Of a DNA stretch of 8,316 nucleotides, positions 1 to 5,790 are shown in pieces. How positions within the stretch are numbered: the stretch's first letter is position 1; each line of letters opens with the position of its first letter. Made by a program: the position numbers and the translations under genes. The stretch is from an uncultured Lachnospiraceae bacterium (GTDB lineage: Bacteria; Bacillota; Clostridia; Lachnospirales; Lachnospiraceae): contig UQAW01000116.1 in the NCBI GenBank assembly GCA_900539175.1, forward strand, positions 1 through 8,316. The letters are read 5' to 3'. The notes beneath the pieces were generated by a model that was not told where the DNA came from, did not search any database, and worked only from the letters and a program-made list of their open reading frames with translations.

Positions 1-66
1 TATAGCAAATTTTTTCAGCACTGTAAAGTATTGTTACTAACCGGATGAAGTACTAGTCCTATCTGA

Positions 67-75
67 GAAAAAAGT
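67..75. repeat. Target-site duplication, left copy (ISAs1-family insertion)
   Basis: The nine bases GAAAAAAGT lie directly outside the left inverted repeat and recur at 1223-1231, directly outside the right one. One further base outward differs (A at 66, G at 1222). The duplication is therefore either 9 bp exact or 10 bp with one mismatch, and both fit the 8-10 bp usual for ISAs1-family elements. Confidence 0.82.
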
Positions 76-91
76 CAGGACAAACGCATGA
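76..91 (+). repeat. Left terminal inverted repeat of the ISAs1-family element
   Basis: CAGGACAAACGCATGA matches the reverse complement of 1206-1221 (CACAACAAACGCATGA) at 14 of 16 positions. The inner 12 bases are identical and the two mismatches are at positions 3 and 4. Confidence 0.85.
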
Positions 92-100
92 GTAAATAAA

Positions 101-129
101 TTGTGAACACGCCCCTTTTCTGATAGAAT
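101..129 (+). promoter_or_regulatory. Candidate transposase promoter in the IS left end
   Basis: TTGTGA (101-106) is followed after exactly 17 bp by TAGAAT (124-129), a plausible sigma-A promoter. Transcription would start near 136, about 15 nt before the transposase ATG. The -10 box lies in the loop of the hairpin at 108-146, so a transcript from this promoter would lack the left arm of that hairpin. Predicted from hexamers and spacing only. Confidence 0.5.
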
Positions 130-146
130 AAAAGAAAAGGGGTGTG
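108..146 (+). promoter_or_regulatory. Hairpin covering the transposase ribosome binding site
   Basis: Bases 108-121 (CACGCCCCTTTTCT) pair with 133-146 (AGAAAAGGGGTGTG) over 14 positions with one G-U type mismatch, around an 11-nt loop. The right arm contains the purine-rich ribosome binding site (AAAAGGGG, 135-142) for the ATG at 151. A transcript entering from outside the element would fold and hide this site. A transcript starting near 136 would not contain the left arm. The pairing is seen directly; the regulatory role is inferred from the known strategy of IS10 and IS50. Confidence 0.65.
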
Positions 147-150
147 TTGT

Positions 151-1168
151 ATGGAGGAATTATTACAGTGGATGGAGTATATCGAGGATATACGTCAGGA
201 AAAGAAAGTACGTCATTTACTAAAGGACATTTTAGTAATTGTTCTTTTGGCTACTTTGGCGAATGCGGACGATTGGGTGGAAATTGCCCTGTTTGCAGAA
301 AATTTTCAGGACTATTTAAGGAAATACATCGAACTAAAAAATGGGCCGCCATCTCATGTCACAATACGCCGTGTGATGGGGATGATCTCACCGGATGTCC
401 TGCAGCATCTTTATGGAAAATGGCAGGAGCTGTTGGATAGGAAAGAAGGAGAACTGATCAAAAAGATTATCTGTATTGATGGGAAAACTATGCGCGGAAG
501 CAGTCAGAATAAAGGGAAGTCATCCCACATAGTGTCAGCATGGAGGAAAGAGGATGGATTTTGTCTTGGTCAGAAAGCGGTGGAAGAAAAGAGTAATGAA
601 ATCACAGCAATACCGGAATTGTTGGAAAAGCTGCAGATCAAGGGGCAGAATGTGACGATAGATGCAATGGGGACACAAAAGGGGATAGCAGAAAAAATGC
701 GTTCCAAACGTGCAGACTATGTATTAGCCGTAAAAGGGAATCAGGAGGTTATAAAAAGACGCAGGAAAAGGTGCATGGACGGATAGAGACACGTGAGTAT
801 TATCAGACAGAAGATATAAAGTGGCTAAACCAAAGAAAAGACTGGAAAAAGCGGGAGAAAAGCAGAAGGAATTCCGGTATTTTATAAGCAGCCTGCCGGA
901 AGAAATAGAAACAATGAGCAGAGCAGTGAGAGGACATTGGAGTATAGAAAGCATGCATTGGCATTTGGATGTAACATTTAGGGAAGATGCAAATACAACA
1001 ATAGAAAAAACAGCGGCACAAAATCAGAATATTATCAGGAAATGGTGTCTGAGTATCTTAAAAATGGCAGAAGTATCTACAAGGACGAAACGGTTATCAA
1101 TGAGCAAGAAACGCTTTGTGATTAGTTTAAGACCAATTAAATTTCTTGAAGAGGTTTTAAATTCTTAA
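151..1168 (+). pseudogene. ISAs1-family transposase, broken by deletions and frameshifts
   Basis: This was a DDE transposase of the ISAs1 family and is now split over three frames. Frame one (151-786) encodes the N-terminal associated domain and part of the catalytic domain, with Asp110 in CIDGKTMRG and Asp171 in TIDAMGTQ. After VLAVKGNQE the family-like text stops and about 30-40 residues are missing. A second frame (about 774-842) resumes with RIETREYYQTEDIKWLNQ. A further short loss moves the text to a third frame (about 838-1168), which holds the third catalytic residue in GHWSIESMHWHLDV and a normal-looking C-terminus. All three catalytic acids survive as sequence but never in one protein. 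ATG 151 is preferred as the start because AAAAGGGG lies nine bases upstream; a GTG at 142 is an alternative. Missing lengths are estimated from memory of the family. Confidence 0.9.
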
Positions 1169-1205
1169 AAAATAAAGAAAACAAATATAAGAGGGATGTA
1201 GGGAT

Positions 1206-1221
1206 TCATGCGTTTGTTGTG
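1206..1221 (-). repeat. Right terminal inverted repeat of the ISAs1-family element
   Basis: TCATGCGTTTGTTGTG is the inverted partner of 76-91 (14 of 16 matching). It lies 37 bases past the transposase stop and directly before the right target duplication. Confidence 0.85.
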
Positions 1222-1222
1222 G

Positions 1223-1231
1223 GAAAAAAGT
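1223..1231. repeat. Target-site duplication, right copy
   Basis: GAAAAAAGT is identical to 67-75. It overlaps the left arm (1225-1235) of the inverted repeat that frames the downstream promoter, so the element hopped into that arm and the duplication restored it. Confidence 0.82.
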
Positions 1232-1273
1232 ATAGTGTGCTTGACATTTCTTGTAAAGCGTGCTATACTTTTT
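1225..1273 (+). promoter_or_regulatory. Inverted repeat framing the promoter, candidate operator
   Basis: AAAAAGTATAG (1225-1235) and CTATACTTTTT (1263-1273) are an 11-bp perfect inverted repeat separated by 27 bp. The left arm ends five bases before the -35 box. The right arm contains the whole -10 box. Repeats placed like this are typical binding sites of small Cro/CI-type repressors, and such a gene starts 17 bases downstream. Autoregulation is inferred. Confidence 0.5.
1241..1269 (+). promoter_or_regulatory. Consensus sigma-A promoter of the repressor-ABC transporter operon
   Basis: A perfect -35 box TTGACA (1241-1246) and a near-perfect -10 box TATACT (1264-1269) are separated by 17 bp. 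Transcription would begin near 1276, giving a very short leader before the ATG at 1290. The promoter lies wholly outside the upstream insertion, 20 bp from its end. It may therefore still work, although sequences further upstream were displaced by 1.15 kb. Confidence 0.85.
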
Positions 1274-1289
1274 GCCAAGGAGGTATTGG

Positions 1290-1505
1290 ATGAAAAACAA
1301 TATAGCAACGTTAAGAAAAAAGTCAAAAATAACTCAACAAGAACTGGCAGATGCCGTTTTAGTTACGCGCCAGACAATTATATCGTTAGAAAAAGAGAAA
1401 TACACAGCATCTCTTATTTTAGCATATAAAATAGCTCGTTATTTTGATTTAAGTATTGAAGAAGTTTTCAATTTTTCTGAGGAGGATGAAAATTGTGATA
1501 AGTGA
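1290..1505 (+). CDS. Small Cro/CI-type (XRE family) helix-turn-helix regulator
   Basis: This 71-aa protein is almost entirely one DNA-binding domain, like the short YozG-type regulators of Firmicutes. Residues 1-60 cover the five-helix Cro/CI fold: an opening helix (IATLRKKSKI), the helix-turn-helix (TQQELADAVLVTRQTIISLE, residues 15-34), then the typical LAYKIARYFDLSIEEVF ending (residues 44-60). A short acidic tail follows. The start is ATG 1290, because AAGGAGGT (1277-1284) lies five bases upstream and the predicted transcription start near 1276 excludes the in-frame ATG at 1260. It is the first gene of a four-gene operon and overlaps the next gene by 11 bases. By analogy with similar cassettes it probably represses its own operon through the inverted repeat at 1225-1273. 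There is no effector domain, so how it is relieved cannot be read from the sequence. Confidence 0.93.
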   Translation: MKNNIATLRKKSKITQQELADAVLVTRQTIISLEKEKYTASLILAYKIARYFDLSIEEVFNFSEEDENCDK

Positions 1506-1926
1506 AGAATATAAAAATGACATTAAGACACGAATTTTAAAAGAGTTAATAACCTGTTGTACGGCAATCATACCGAATGTGATTCTGAATTTTTTTATAC
1601 CATATAAATCATACACAAATTTTATAATGGTAGTTCTCGTATTATTTATAGCAGCATCATTATGTAGGATGTCATATTATGTGGCCGTCTTTAAAGATGA
1701 AAATCTTTTAAAAAAGCATTATATAAAAGAGTATGATGAAAGAAACGTTACAATTAATAGAAAAACTGCTGAAAGTACCCTGCAGACTTTACAAAAAAGT
1801 TTGATTATGGCAACGATTTTTTCCGGCTATTTTGATCAAACGGTATTTTTTTCTCTTTTGTTTGCAAGTCTGTGGAGTATTCTTTTAATAGTAGCGTTTA
1901 AGTTGTATTATAATCGAAAATATTAA
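1495..1926 (+). CDS. Four-helix membrane protein of unknown function, ABC cassette partner
   Basis: The 143-aa product has two hydrophobic stretches near the N-terminus (about 18-36 and 41-66), a charged central loop, and two near the C-terminus (about 104-118 and 121-140). It is probably a four-helix inner-membrane protein. The loop carries YDERNVTINRKTAES (residues 80-94). A DER motif followed by I and K-A/T recurs in several uncharacterised small Firmicutes membrane families found beside Cro/CI regulators, but I cannot assign one family with certainty. GTG 1495 is chosen as the start because GGAGG (1481-1485) is nine bases upstream; the in-frame ATG at 1486 directly abuts that site and is too close. 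It overlaps the repressor gene and precedes the ABC ATPase by 27 bases. A role as accessory subunit or immunity-like partner of the transporter is only inferred from position. Confidence 0.78.
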   Translation: MISEEYKNDIKTRILKELITCCTAIIPNVILNFFIPYKSYTNFIMVVLVLFIAASLCRMSYYVAVFKDENLLKKHYIKEYDERNVTINRKTAESTLQTLQKSLIMATIFSGYFDQTVFFSLLFASLWSILLIVAFKLYYNRKY

Positions 1927-1953
1927 CTGGATGTGTAATAATAGGAGGATATT

Positions 1954-2844
1954 ATGTTATTACAATTTGATAGTGTTGAAAAACATTTTGGAGAAAAACA
2001 TGTGTTGAAAGGCATTTCGTTTTCTGCTAATAGTGGGAAAGCTTTTGGTTTGCTTGGAAGGAATGGTGCGGGAAAGACCACATCCATTCGTATTCTGATG
2101 AATGTGTTTTCGGCAGACAGAGGAAAGGTTTTGATAGATGGGGCACCAATAGACTATAATAAAATCAAAATTGGCTATCTTCCAGAGGAACGAGGACTAT
2201 ACCCTAAAATGAAAATTATTGACCAATTAGTTTATTTTGCTGAACTCAAAGATTTGTCTCATAACGAAGCAGTAAAGACAGTAAATTATTGGTTAGAAAA
2301 ACTTGAGATGGAGGAATATCGTAGTAAGCGACTAGATACGCTTTCCAAAGGGAACCAACAAAAAATACAATTAATCACTGCACTTGCTCATGATCCTCAA
2401 ATCGTTATTTTAGATGAACCGTTTTCTGGATTAGATCCCGTAAATGCGATGATTCTAAAAGATATTGTTAAAGAAGAGATTTCCAGAGGAAAAATCGTTT
2501 TGTTCTCTAGTCATCAGATGAATTATATTGAGGAATTATGCGATTCTGTTGCTATTTTGCACGATGGACAGATCGCGCTCTTGGGAAATGTGCATGAAAT
2601 TAAAAGGAACTATCCTCGCAACCGTTTACTTGTGCAATCGGAGCAGCGTGAAGCGATTAAAGCAGCTTTTCAGGATCATAATATAGAGGAAAAACTTGAA
2701 CACTTGATCATTACGCTTCAATCGCCAAAAGAAAAACATGAAGTGATGAAAAGACTTGCATCAGAATTTGATGTAGATGCGATAAAAGTGTTTGAGCCAT
2801 CTTTGAACGATATTTTTGTAGAATTTGCTGGAGTACAGTCATAA
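1954..2844 (+). CDS. ABC transporter ATP-binding protein, NatA/YhaQ-like
   Basis: This 296-aa cytoplasmic ATPase energises the permease encoded next. All nucleotide-binding motifs are present: Walker A GRNGAGKT (35-42), the Q-loop region GYLPEERGLYPKM (74-86), the signature SKGNQQ (131-136), Walker B VILDEP (151-156) and the switch His187 in FSSHQM. The PEERGLYPKM text and the roughly 90-residue C-terminal extension ending in PSLNDIFVEF are typical of the YhaQ/NatA exporter group rather than of importers. B. subtilis NatAB exports sodium; relatives export drugs or peptides, so the substrate is open. ATG 1954 is supported by AGGAGG five bases upstream. The stop overlaps the ribosome binding site of the permease gene, indicating translational coupling. 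No motif residue appears to be missing. Confidence 0.93.
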   Translation: MLLQFDSVEKHFGEKHVLKGISFSANSGKAFGLLGRNGAGKTTSIRILMNVFSADRGKVLIDGAPIDYNKIKIGYLPEERGLYPKMKIIDQLVYFAELKDLSHNEAVKTVNYWLEKLEMEEYRSKRLDTLSKGNQQKIQLITALAHDPQIVILDEPFSGLDPVNAMILKDIVKEEISRGKIVLFSSHQMNYIEELCDSVAILHDGQIALLGNVHEIKRNYPRNRLLVQSEQREAIKAAFQDHNIEEKLEHLIITLQSPKEKHEVMKRLASEFDVDAIKVFEPSLNDIFVEFAGVQS

Positions 2845-2854
2845 GGAGGTCTAT

Positions 2855-4096
2855 GTGAAACAATTTAATAAAATACTAAGATTTGAACTGAAAAATCACT
2901 TTACAAATAAAATATTTGTTGGCGTCACGGTATTCCTTGTTGTAGCAATTGCGATTGTCATGTTTTTTCCAATGATTATGCAAACAGTCCATAGTGAAAA
3001 AAGTAGTATGTCAAATGAAGAGGCAACGATGCTTGTTGTTGTCGATATTCCAGAAAATGGTATTTCAGTGAAATCGGCATTTGATGTGGCGTTTGATGAA
3101 TATAAAATTGTTCTTACTGATGATACTGTTTCAGCCATTAAAGAAAAAATTACATCTGGAGAAGCAGAGTGTGCTTTTGTAATGAAGGACTTATTACACT
3201 ATACCTATTACGTGAACAACCTTTCCATGTATGATGAAAACACATATGTGGCTGATGCAGTGCTGCAAAATATTTATCAGACGAATTTTATGTTGAACAG
3301 TGGCATGTCTATTGAGGAAGCCCAAAGTGTTTTAGCGACAGAGATTGAGCATACGACAGAAAATCTAGGAAAAGATCAGTTTCAAAACCTTTTTTATACA
3401 TACATTATGATTTTTGCATTATATATGGTAATTCTACTTTACGGTCAAATGGTAGCAACAAATGTGGCATCTGAGAAAAGTTCTCGGGCTATGGAGTTGC
3501 TCATAACAAGTACCAACCCCATTAGTATGATGTTTGGTAAAGTGATTGCTTCCTGTATTGCAGGGCTTGTTCAGTTGGTTGCGATATTTGGGTCCGCACT
3601 GCTTTTCTTCCGCATTAATGAAGAATATTGGAGTAATAATGAAATTATCTCATCTATTTTTGGTATGCCGGTGAATTTGTTTATATATATGCTCATTTTC
3701 TTTATTCTTGGTTTCTTTATGTATGCATTTATGTATGGCGCAGTAGGCTCTACGGTATCGAAGTTAGAGGATATCAATACCGCAGTCATGCCGATTACAA
3801 TACTTTTTATTGTTGGTTTTGTTGTAGTAATTATGTCTATGTCTATCGGTGAATTTGATACAGTTTTGTTGAAAGTTTGTTCCTTTGTTCCGTTTACCTC
3901 ACCAATGGCAATGTTCACTCGCATTGCGATGAGCACAGTTTCTTTTCATGAAATTGCGATTTCTATTGCCATATTGATTGGTACGGTTTGTGGTATTGGT
4001 ATCATTTCTGCCAAAATTTATCGTGTTGGGGTATTACTCTATGGCATGAAACCTCGTATTTCTTTACTCCTGAAAGCAATGAAGTATGCAAATTAA
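2855..4096 (+). CDS. ABC-2 type permease, NatB/YhaP-like
   Basis: The 413-aa membrane subunit pairs with the preceding ATPase. It has one N-terminal helix (about 20-42), a long hydrophilic external domain (about 45-175), and then a cluster of about five or six helices (near 178-200, 228-252, 274-297, 311-330 and 367-392, perhaps one more near 340-360). The motif ASEKSSRAMELLITS (205-219) after the second helix is diagnostic of NatB/YhaP-type ABC-2 permeases, and the layout matches ABC2_membrane_3 exporters. GTG 2855 is taken as the start because AAGGAGGT (2843-2850) lies just upstream. An ATG at 2825 lies inside the ATPase gene and lacks a ribosome binding site. It is the last gene of the operon and is followed by a stem-loop. 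Substrate unknown: sodium, a drug or an antimicrobial peptide are all possible. Confidence 0.92.
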   Translation: MKQFNKILRFELKNHFTNKIFVGVTVFLVVAIAIVMFFPMIMQTVHSEKSSMSNEEATMLVVVDIPENGISVKSAFDVAFDEYKIVLTDDTVSAIKEKITSGEAECAFVMKDLLHYTYYVNNLSMYDENTYVADAVLQNIYQTNFMLNSGMSIEEAQSVLATEIEHTTENLGKDQFQNLFYTYIMIFALYMVILLYGQMVATNVASEKSSRAMELLITSTNPISMMFGKVIASCIAGLVQLVAIFGSALLFFRINEEYWSNNEIISSIFGMPVNLFIYMLIFFILGFFMYAFMYGAVGSTVSKLEDINTAVMPITILFIVGFVVVIMSMSIGEFDTVLLKVCSFVPFTSPMAMFTRIAMSTVSFHEIAISIAILIGTVCGIGIISAKIYRVGVLLYGMKPRISLLLKAMKYAN

Positions 4097-4134
4097 GTAA
4101 TAAAATAATAACGAAAAAGTACTGTTGTAAATTA

Positions 4135-4173
4135 CTATTCCTATCAAAGAAGGAATTTTTTTGATAGGAATAG
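4135..4173 (+). terminator. Stem-loop after the ABC operon, possible terminator
   Basis: CTATTCCTATCAAA (4135-4148) pairs perfectly with 4160-4173 (14 bp, 11-nt loop), 38 bases after the permease stop. It is well placed to end the operon. However, the stem is AT-rich and the T-run after it is interrupted (AGCGTTTT), so it may be weak or serve to protect the 3' end. Confidence 0.5.
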
Positions 4174-4229
4174 AGCGTTTTAAGTTCTGTTTACAGGGAC
4201 GGGGTGCGGACAAAAATCTGGATTACCAT

Positions 4230-4252
4230 AGGACTCCGAAAGGAGTCTTTTT
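4230..4252 (+). promoter_or_regulatory. Terminator-like hairpin over the orfA ribosome binding site
   Basis: GACTCC (4232-4237) pairs with GGAGTC (4242-4247) around a GAAA loop and is followed by five T. It therefore looks like an intrinsic terminator sited immediately before the orfA ATG (4253). The loop and right arm also contain AAAGGAG (4239-4245), a good ribosome binding site seven bases from that ATG. Read-through transcripts would be stopped or left untranslated. The structure is seen; its function is inferred. Confidence 0.65.
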
Positions 4253-4720
4253 ATGTATTTCAAAGAATAAAAACCAACCTCGTTAGAAGTATTTCACCAA
4301 ACAAATTCTGTCTCTGAAACAATATGTATTTGGGGGTATCCAACGAGAAGACAATTATATGCAGGGATAGCTGCCGAAAATGTGGTGAAAAGGGAACGTA
4401 AACAGCTTCCTTGATTTGCAAATCTCCCAGAGCATCCAAGAAATCCTCCATTGGACGTTAAACTTGATGCAATTATGCGTTACTTTGAAAAGGAAGGTAC
4501 ATTAGGTCTAATGAATAACAAAAATATTTCATCCGAAGAACTTAAGCAAAGAACTGCACCGACGGAATTAATCACTTCCTCCTCTCCTGAAATGGCAGAG
4601 CTTAGGAATCAAATGCTTGAGATGCAAATGGAAATAGATATCCTTAAAGAAACAATTAATGTGTTAAAAAAGACCCCGGCATCGATCAGACAGCTCTCAG
4701 TAACAGGGAGAAGGCAGTGA
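4253..4720 (+). pseudogene. IS3-family orfA, broken (stops and an internal deletion)
   Basis: The frame opened at ATG 4253 (ribosome binding site AAAGGAG seven bases upstream) can be followed to the stop at 4718-4720. It contains a TAA at 4268 and a TGA at 4412; the latter is probably an Arg codon changed by a C-to-T transition. Family-like text continues across both stops: TRRQLYAGIAAEN and KRERKQLP before the second, then FANLPEHPRNPP and LDVKLDAIMRYFEKEG after it. At that point about 25 residues, the expected helix-turn-helix, appear to be missing in frame before TLGLMNNKN. The C-terminal coiled coil (EMAELRNQMLEMQMEIDILK) is intact. In a live element orfA binds the ends and supplies the N-terminus of the OrfAB fusion. 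The deletion size comes from memory of related sequences. Confidence 0.83.
4666..4672 (+). other. Programmed -1 ribosomal frameshift site (A AAA AAG)
   Basis: The heptamer AAAAAAG is read in the orfA frame as A-AAA-AAG, the standard -1 slippery sequence of IS3-family elements. After slipping, the new frame reads DPGIDQTALSNREKA without a stop directly into orfB. A small possible stem (4694-4698 with 4706-4710) lies downstream. The signal is intact although both genes around it are dead. Confidence 0.75.
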
Positions 4721-5394
4721 TAATTGATGCCCTAAAGACTAAATACTCACTGCCACGATTATTGGAGAAACTGAATTTATCAAAAGCAGTTATTACGATC
4801 AAGAAAAAGTTCTGTCTCAACCGGACAAATATTTTTCCTTACGGATACGCATCAAGAAATTATTCACTGAAAATAAAAACAGATATGGTTACCGCAGAAT
4901 GCATGCATTGCTCAAACGTGAAGACATCATTGTTTCCGAGAAGATTGTCCGCAGAAAAGCCTAACAGTAAATGGTTGACTGATATTACTGAGTTTGCTGT
5001 TCCTGCGGGGAAAATATATTTATCACTAATCATGGATTGTTTTGACGGATTATTAGTTGCATGGAAAATAGGATCATCTATTGATTCCACCCTTGTAAAT
5101 ACGATGTTAGATGATGCTATCAGACAATTATCTCCTGAAGAAAAGCCTATAGTACATAGTGACAGAGGTGTACACTATAGATGGTCTGGCTGGATAGAAA
5201 GAATGGATAAAGCTGGGCTTACAAGATCTATGTCAGAGAAAGGATGCTCGCCAGATAATTCTGCATGTGAAAGAGTATTTGGAAGAGTGAAAAATGAGAT
5301 GTTTTATAACACTGACTGGGCAGGTATAAACATCTCAGATTTTTTAGCCATAAGTGTTACAAAAGAGATTTACCAAAACATAAGTTTTTCTTGA
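4717..5394 (+). pseudogene. IS3-family orfB (integrase-type transposase), broken
   Basis: This was the catalytic half of the transposase, with an rve-type DDE domain. The catalytic acids remain visible: Asp in WLTDITEF, Asp in HSDRGVHY and Glu in SACERVFGRVKNE. Three lesions are seen. A one-base loss in an A-run near 4783 moves the text SSYYDQEKVLSQPDKY...RIRIKKLF...RYGYRRMHALLKRE to another frame (4785 to about 4955). A deletion of about 120 bases near 4955 returns it to the first frame at EKPNSKWLTDITEF. After SDFLAI (about 5350) the expected C-terminal YNEKRIK/SLGYMSP-type text is missing and unrelated residues run to the stop. The GTG at 4717 overlaps the orfA stop (GTGA), but in a live element translation would come through the frameshift at 4666-4672. 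Confidence 0.85.
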
Positions 5395-5680
5395 TAAGAA
5401 AAGCAAGAAGACCTAGAGGGAGTTTTATTCCGGACTGCGGCATACCTGGAACGGATTGAATCCTGTGACCAGGACAGTACCAAACGGAAAGGTATACAGC
5501 AGAAATAAGGCAAAGCAGAAGTAGCATAGGACCTATTGTCAGCACGGTGGCAAATATGAGCCAAGGGTAATAGCCCGGCTTGCAGATTCTCTATGAGCTT
5601 GTTGTACGCTGTGATATATTTGCGGATTGTTTTTCTTAAAATGCTTTTTAACAAGGATTTGTCTTAGAAGAACAAATGCA
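5395..5680. other. Unassigned intergenic stretch between the IS3 remnant and the codA promoter region
   Basis: I see no supportable gene here. The forward frames contain several stops. The reverse frame open over 5370-5654 has no ribosome binding site or recognisable motif and crosses the IS3 junction. The base composition (a richer GC patch around 5430-5590) differs from the AT-rich leader that follows. It could be debris of a further mobile element or of the gene once present here. Confidence 0.5.
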
Positions 5681-5681
5681 G

Positions 5682-5710
5682 TTGACTATTTTTGTTCGTG
5701 GAAATAAAAT
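5682..5710 (+). promoter_or_regulatory. Candidate upstream promoter (P1) of the codA-like operon
   Basis: TTGACT (5682-5687) and TAAAAT (5705-5710) are separated by 17 bp. Transcription would start near 5717, giving a leader of about 130 nt that includes the hairpin at 5791-5822 and a possible upstream stem (5760-5768 with 5787-5794). Predicted from hexamers and spacing. Confidence 0.5.
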
Positions 5711-5732
5711 ATTTTATAGATTTTCTTATTCA

Positions 5733-5761
5733 TTGACGGGGAAAAATGCAAATGATATGCT
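5733..5761 (+). promoter_or_regulatory. Candidate proximal promoter (P2) of the codA-like operon
   Basis: TTGACG (5733-5738) and TATGCT (5756-5761) have a 17-bp spacer. TG at 5753-5754 gives an extended -10 (TGATATGCT). Transcription would start near 5768, about 80 nt before the ATG and still upstream of the terminator-like hairpin. Given the extended -10 it is at least as likely to be used as P1. Confidence 0.6.
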
Positions 5762-5790
5762 TTGTCCATAACCGACAGACGTAAATTGGC

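Larger units (their letters stand above)
76..1221 (+). mobile_element. ISAs1-family insertion sequence, decayed
   Basis: The element is bounded by imperfect 16-bp inverted repeats (76-91 and 1206-1221, 14 of 16 matching) and flanked by a 9-bp direct repeat. It carries one transposase gene of ISAs1 type in the + direction, now broken. At about 1.15 kb it is shorter than a usual member, which agrees with the two internal deletions seen in the transposase. Because the target duplication is nearly intact, the decay happened in place after a real transposition event. The insertion lies just upstream of the promoter of the ABC-transporter operon. If the duplication is exactly 9 bp, the right end is 1222 rather than 1221. 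Confidence 0.88.
4188..5394 (+). mobile_element. IS3-family insertion sequence remnant
   Basis: The remnant holds an orfA/orfB pair with IS3-family organisation: orfB in the -1 frame, an A-AAA-AAG slippery site and a DDE integrase core. The left end is placed near the TG at 4188 (TGTTTACAGGGACGGGG), because IS3 elements normally begin with TG and the spacing to orfA fits. This boundary is approximate. No convincing right inverted repeat was found and orfB loses its C-terminus near 5350, so the right end was probably deleted. The copy cannot transpose by itself. Confidence 0.75.

Noticed and set aside
1..66. Possible gene end or regulatory element left of the ISAs1 insertion
   Set aside because: No open frame, hairpin or promoter that I can support. 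It is simply the former upstream flank of the ABC operon.
1260..1289. In-frame upstream ATG for the small regulator (10 extra residues)
   Set aside because: It lies at the predicted -10 box and before the expected transcription start, while ATG 1290 has an ideal ribosome binding site.
1208..1429. Open frame of 73 aa overlapping the IS end and the regulator gene
   Set aside because: It begins inside the IS inverted repeat, has no ribosome binding site, and overlaps the well-supported regulator gene in another frame.
5370..5654. Reverse-strand open frame of 94 aa over the unassigned stretch
   Set aside because: No recognisable motif, no ribosome binding site, and it spans the broken end of orfB.
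5761..5786. Partial match (14 of 26, clustered at both ends) to the reverse complement of the IS3 left end, as a possible right inverted repeat
   Set aside because: The middle of the match fails, it ends inside the deaminase leader, and it would require about 400 bases of foreign DNA between orfB and the element end.
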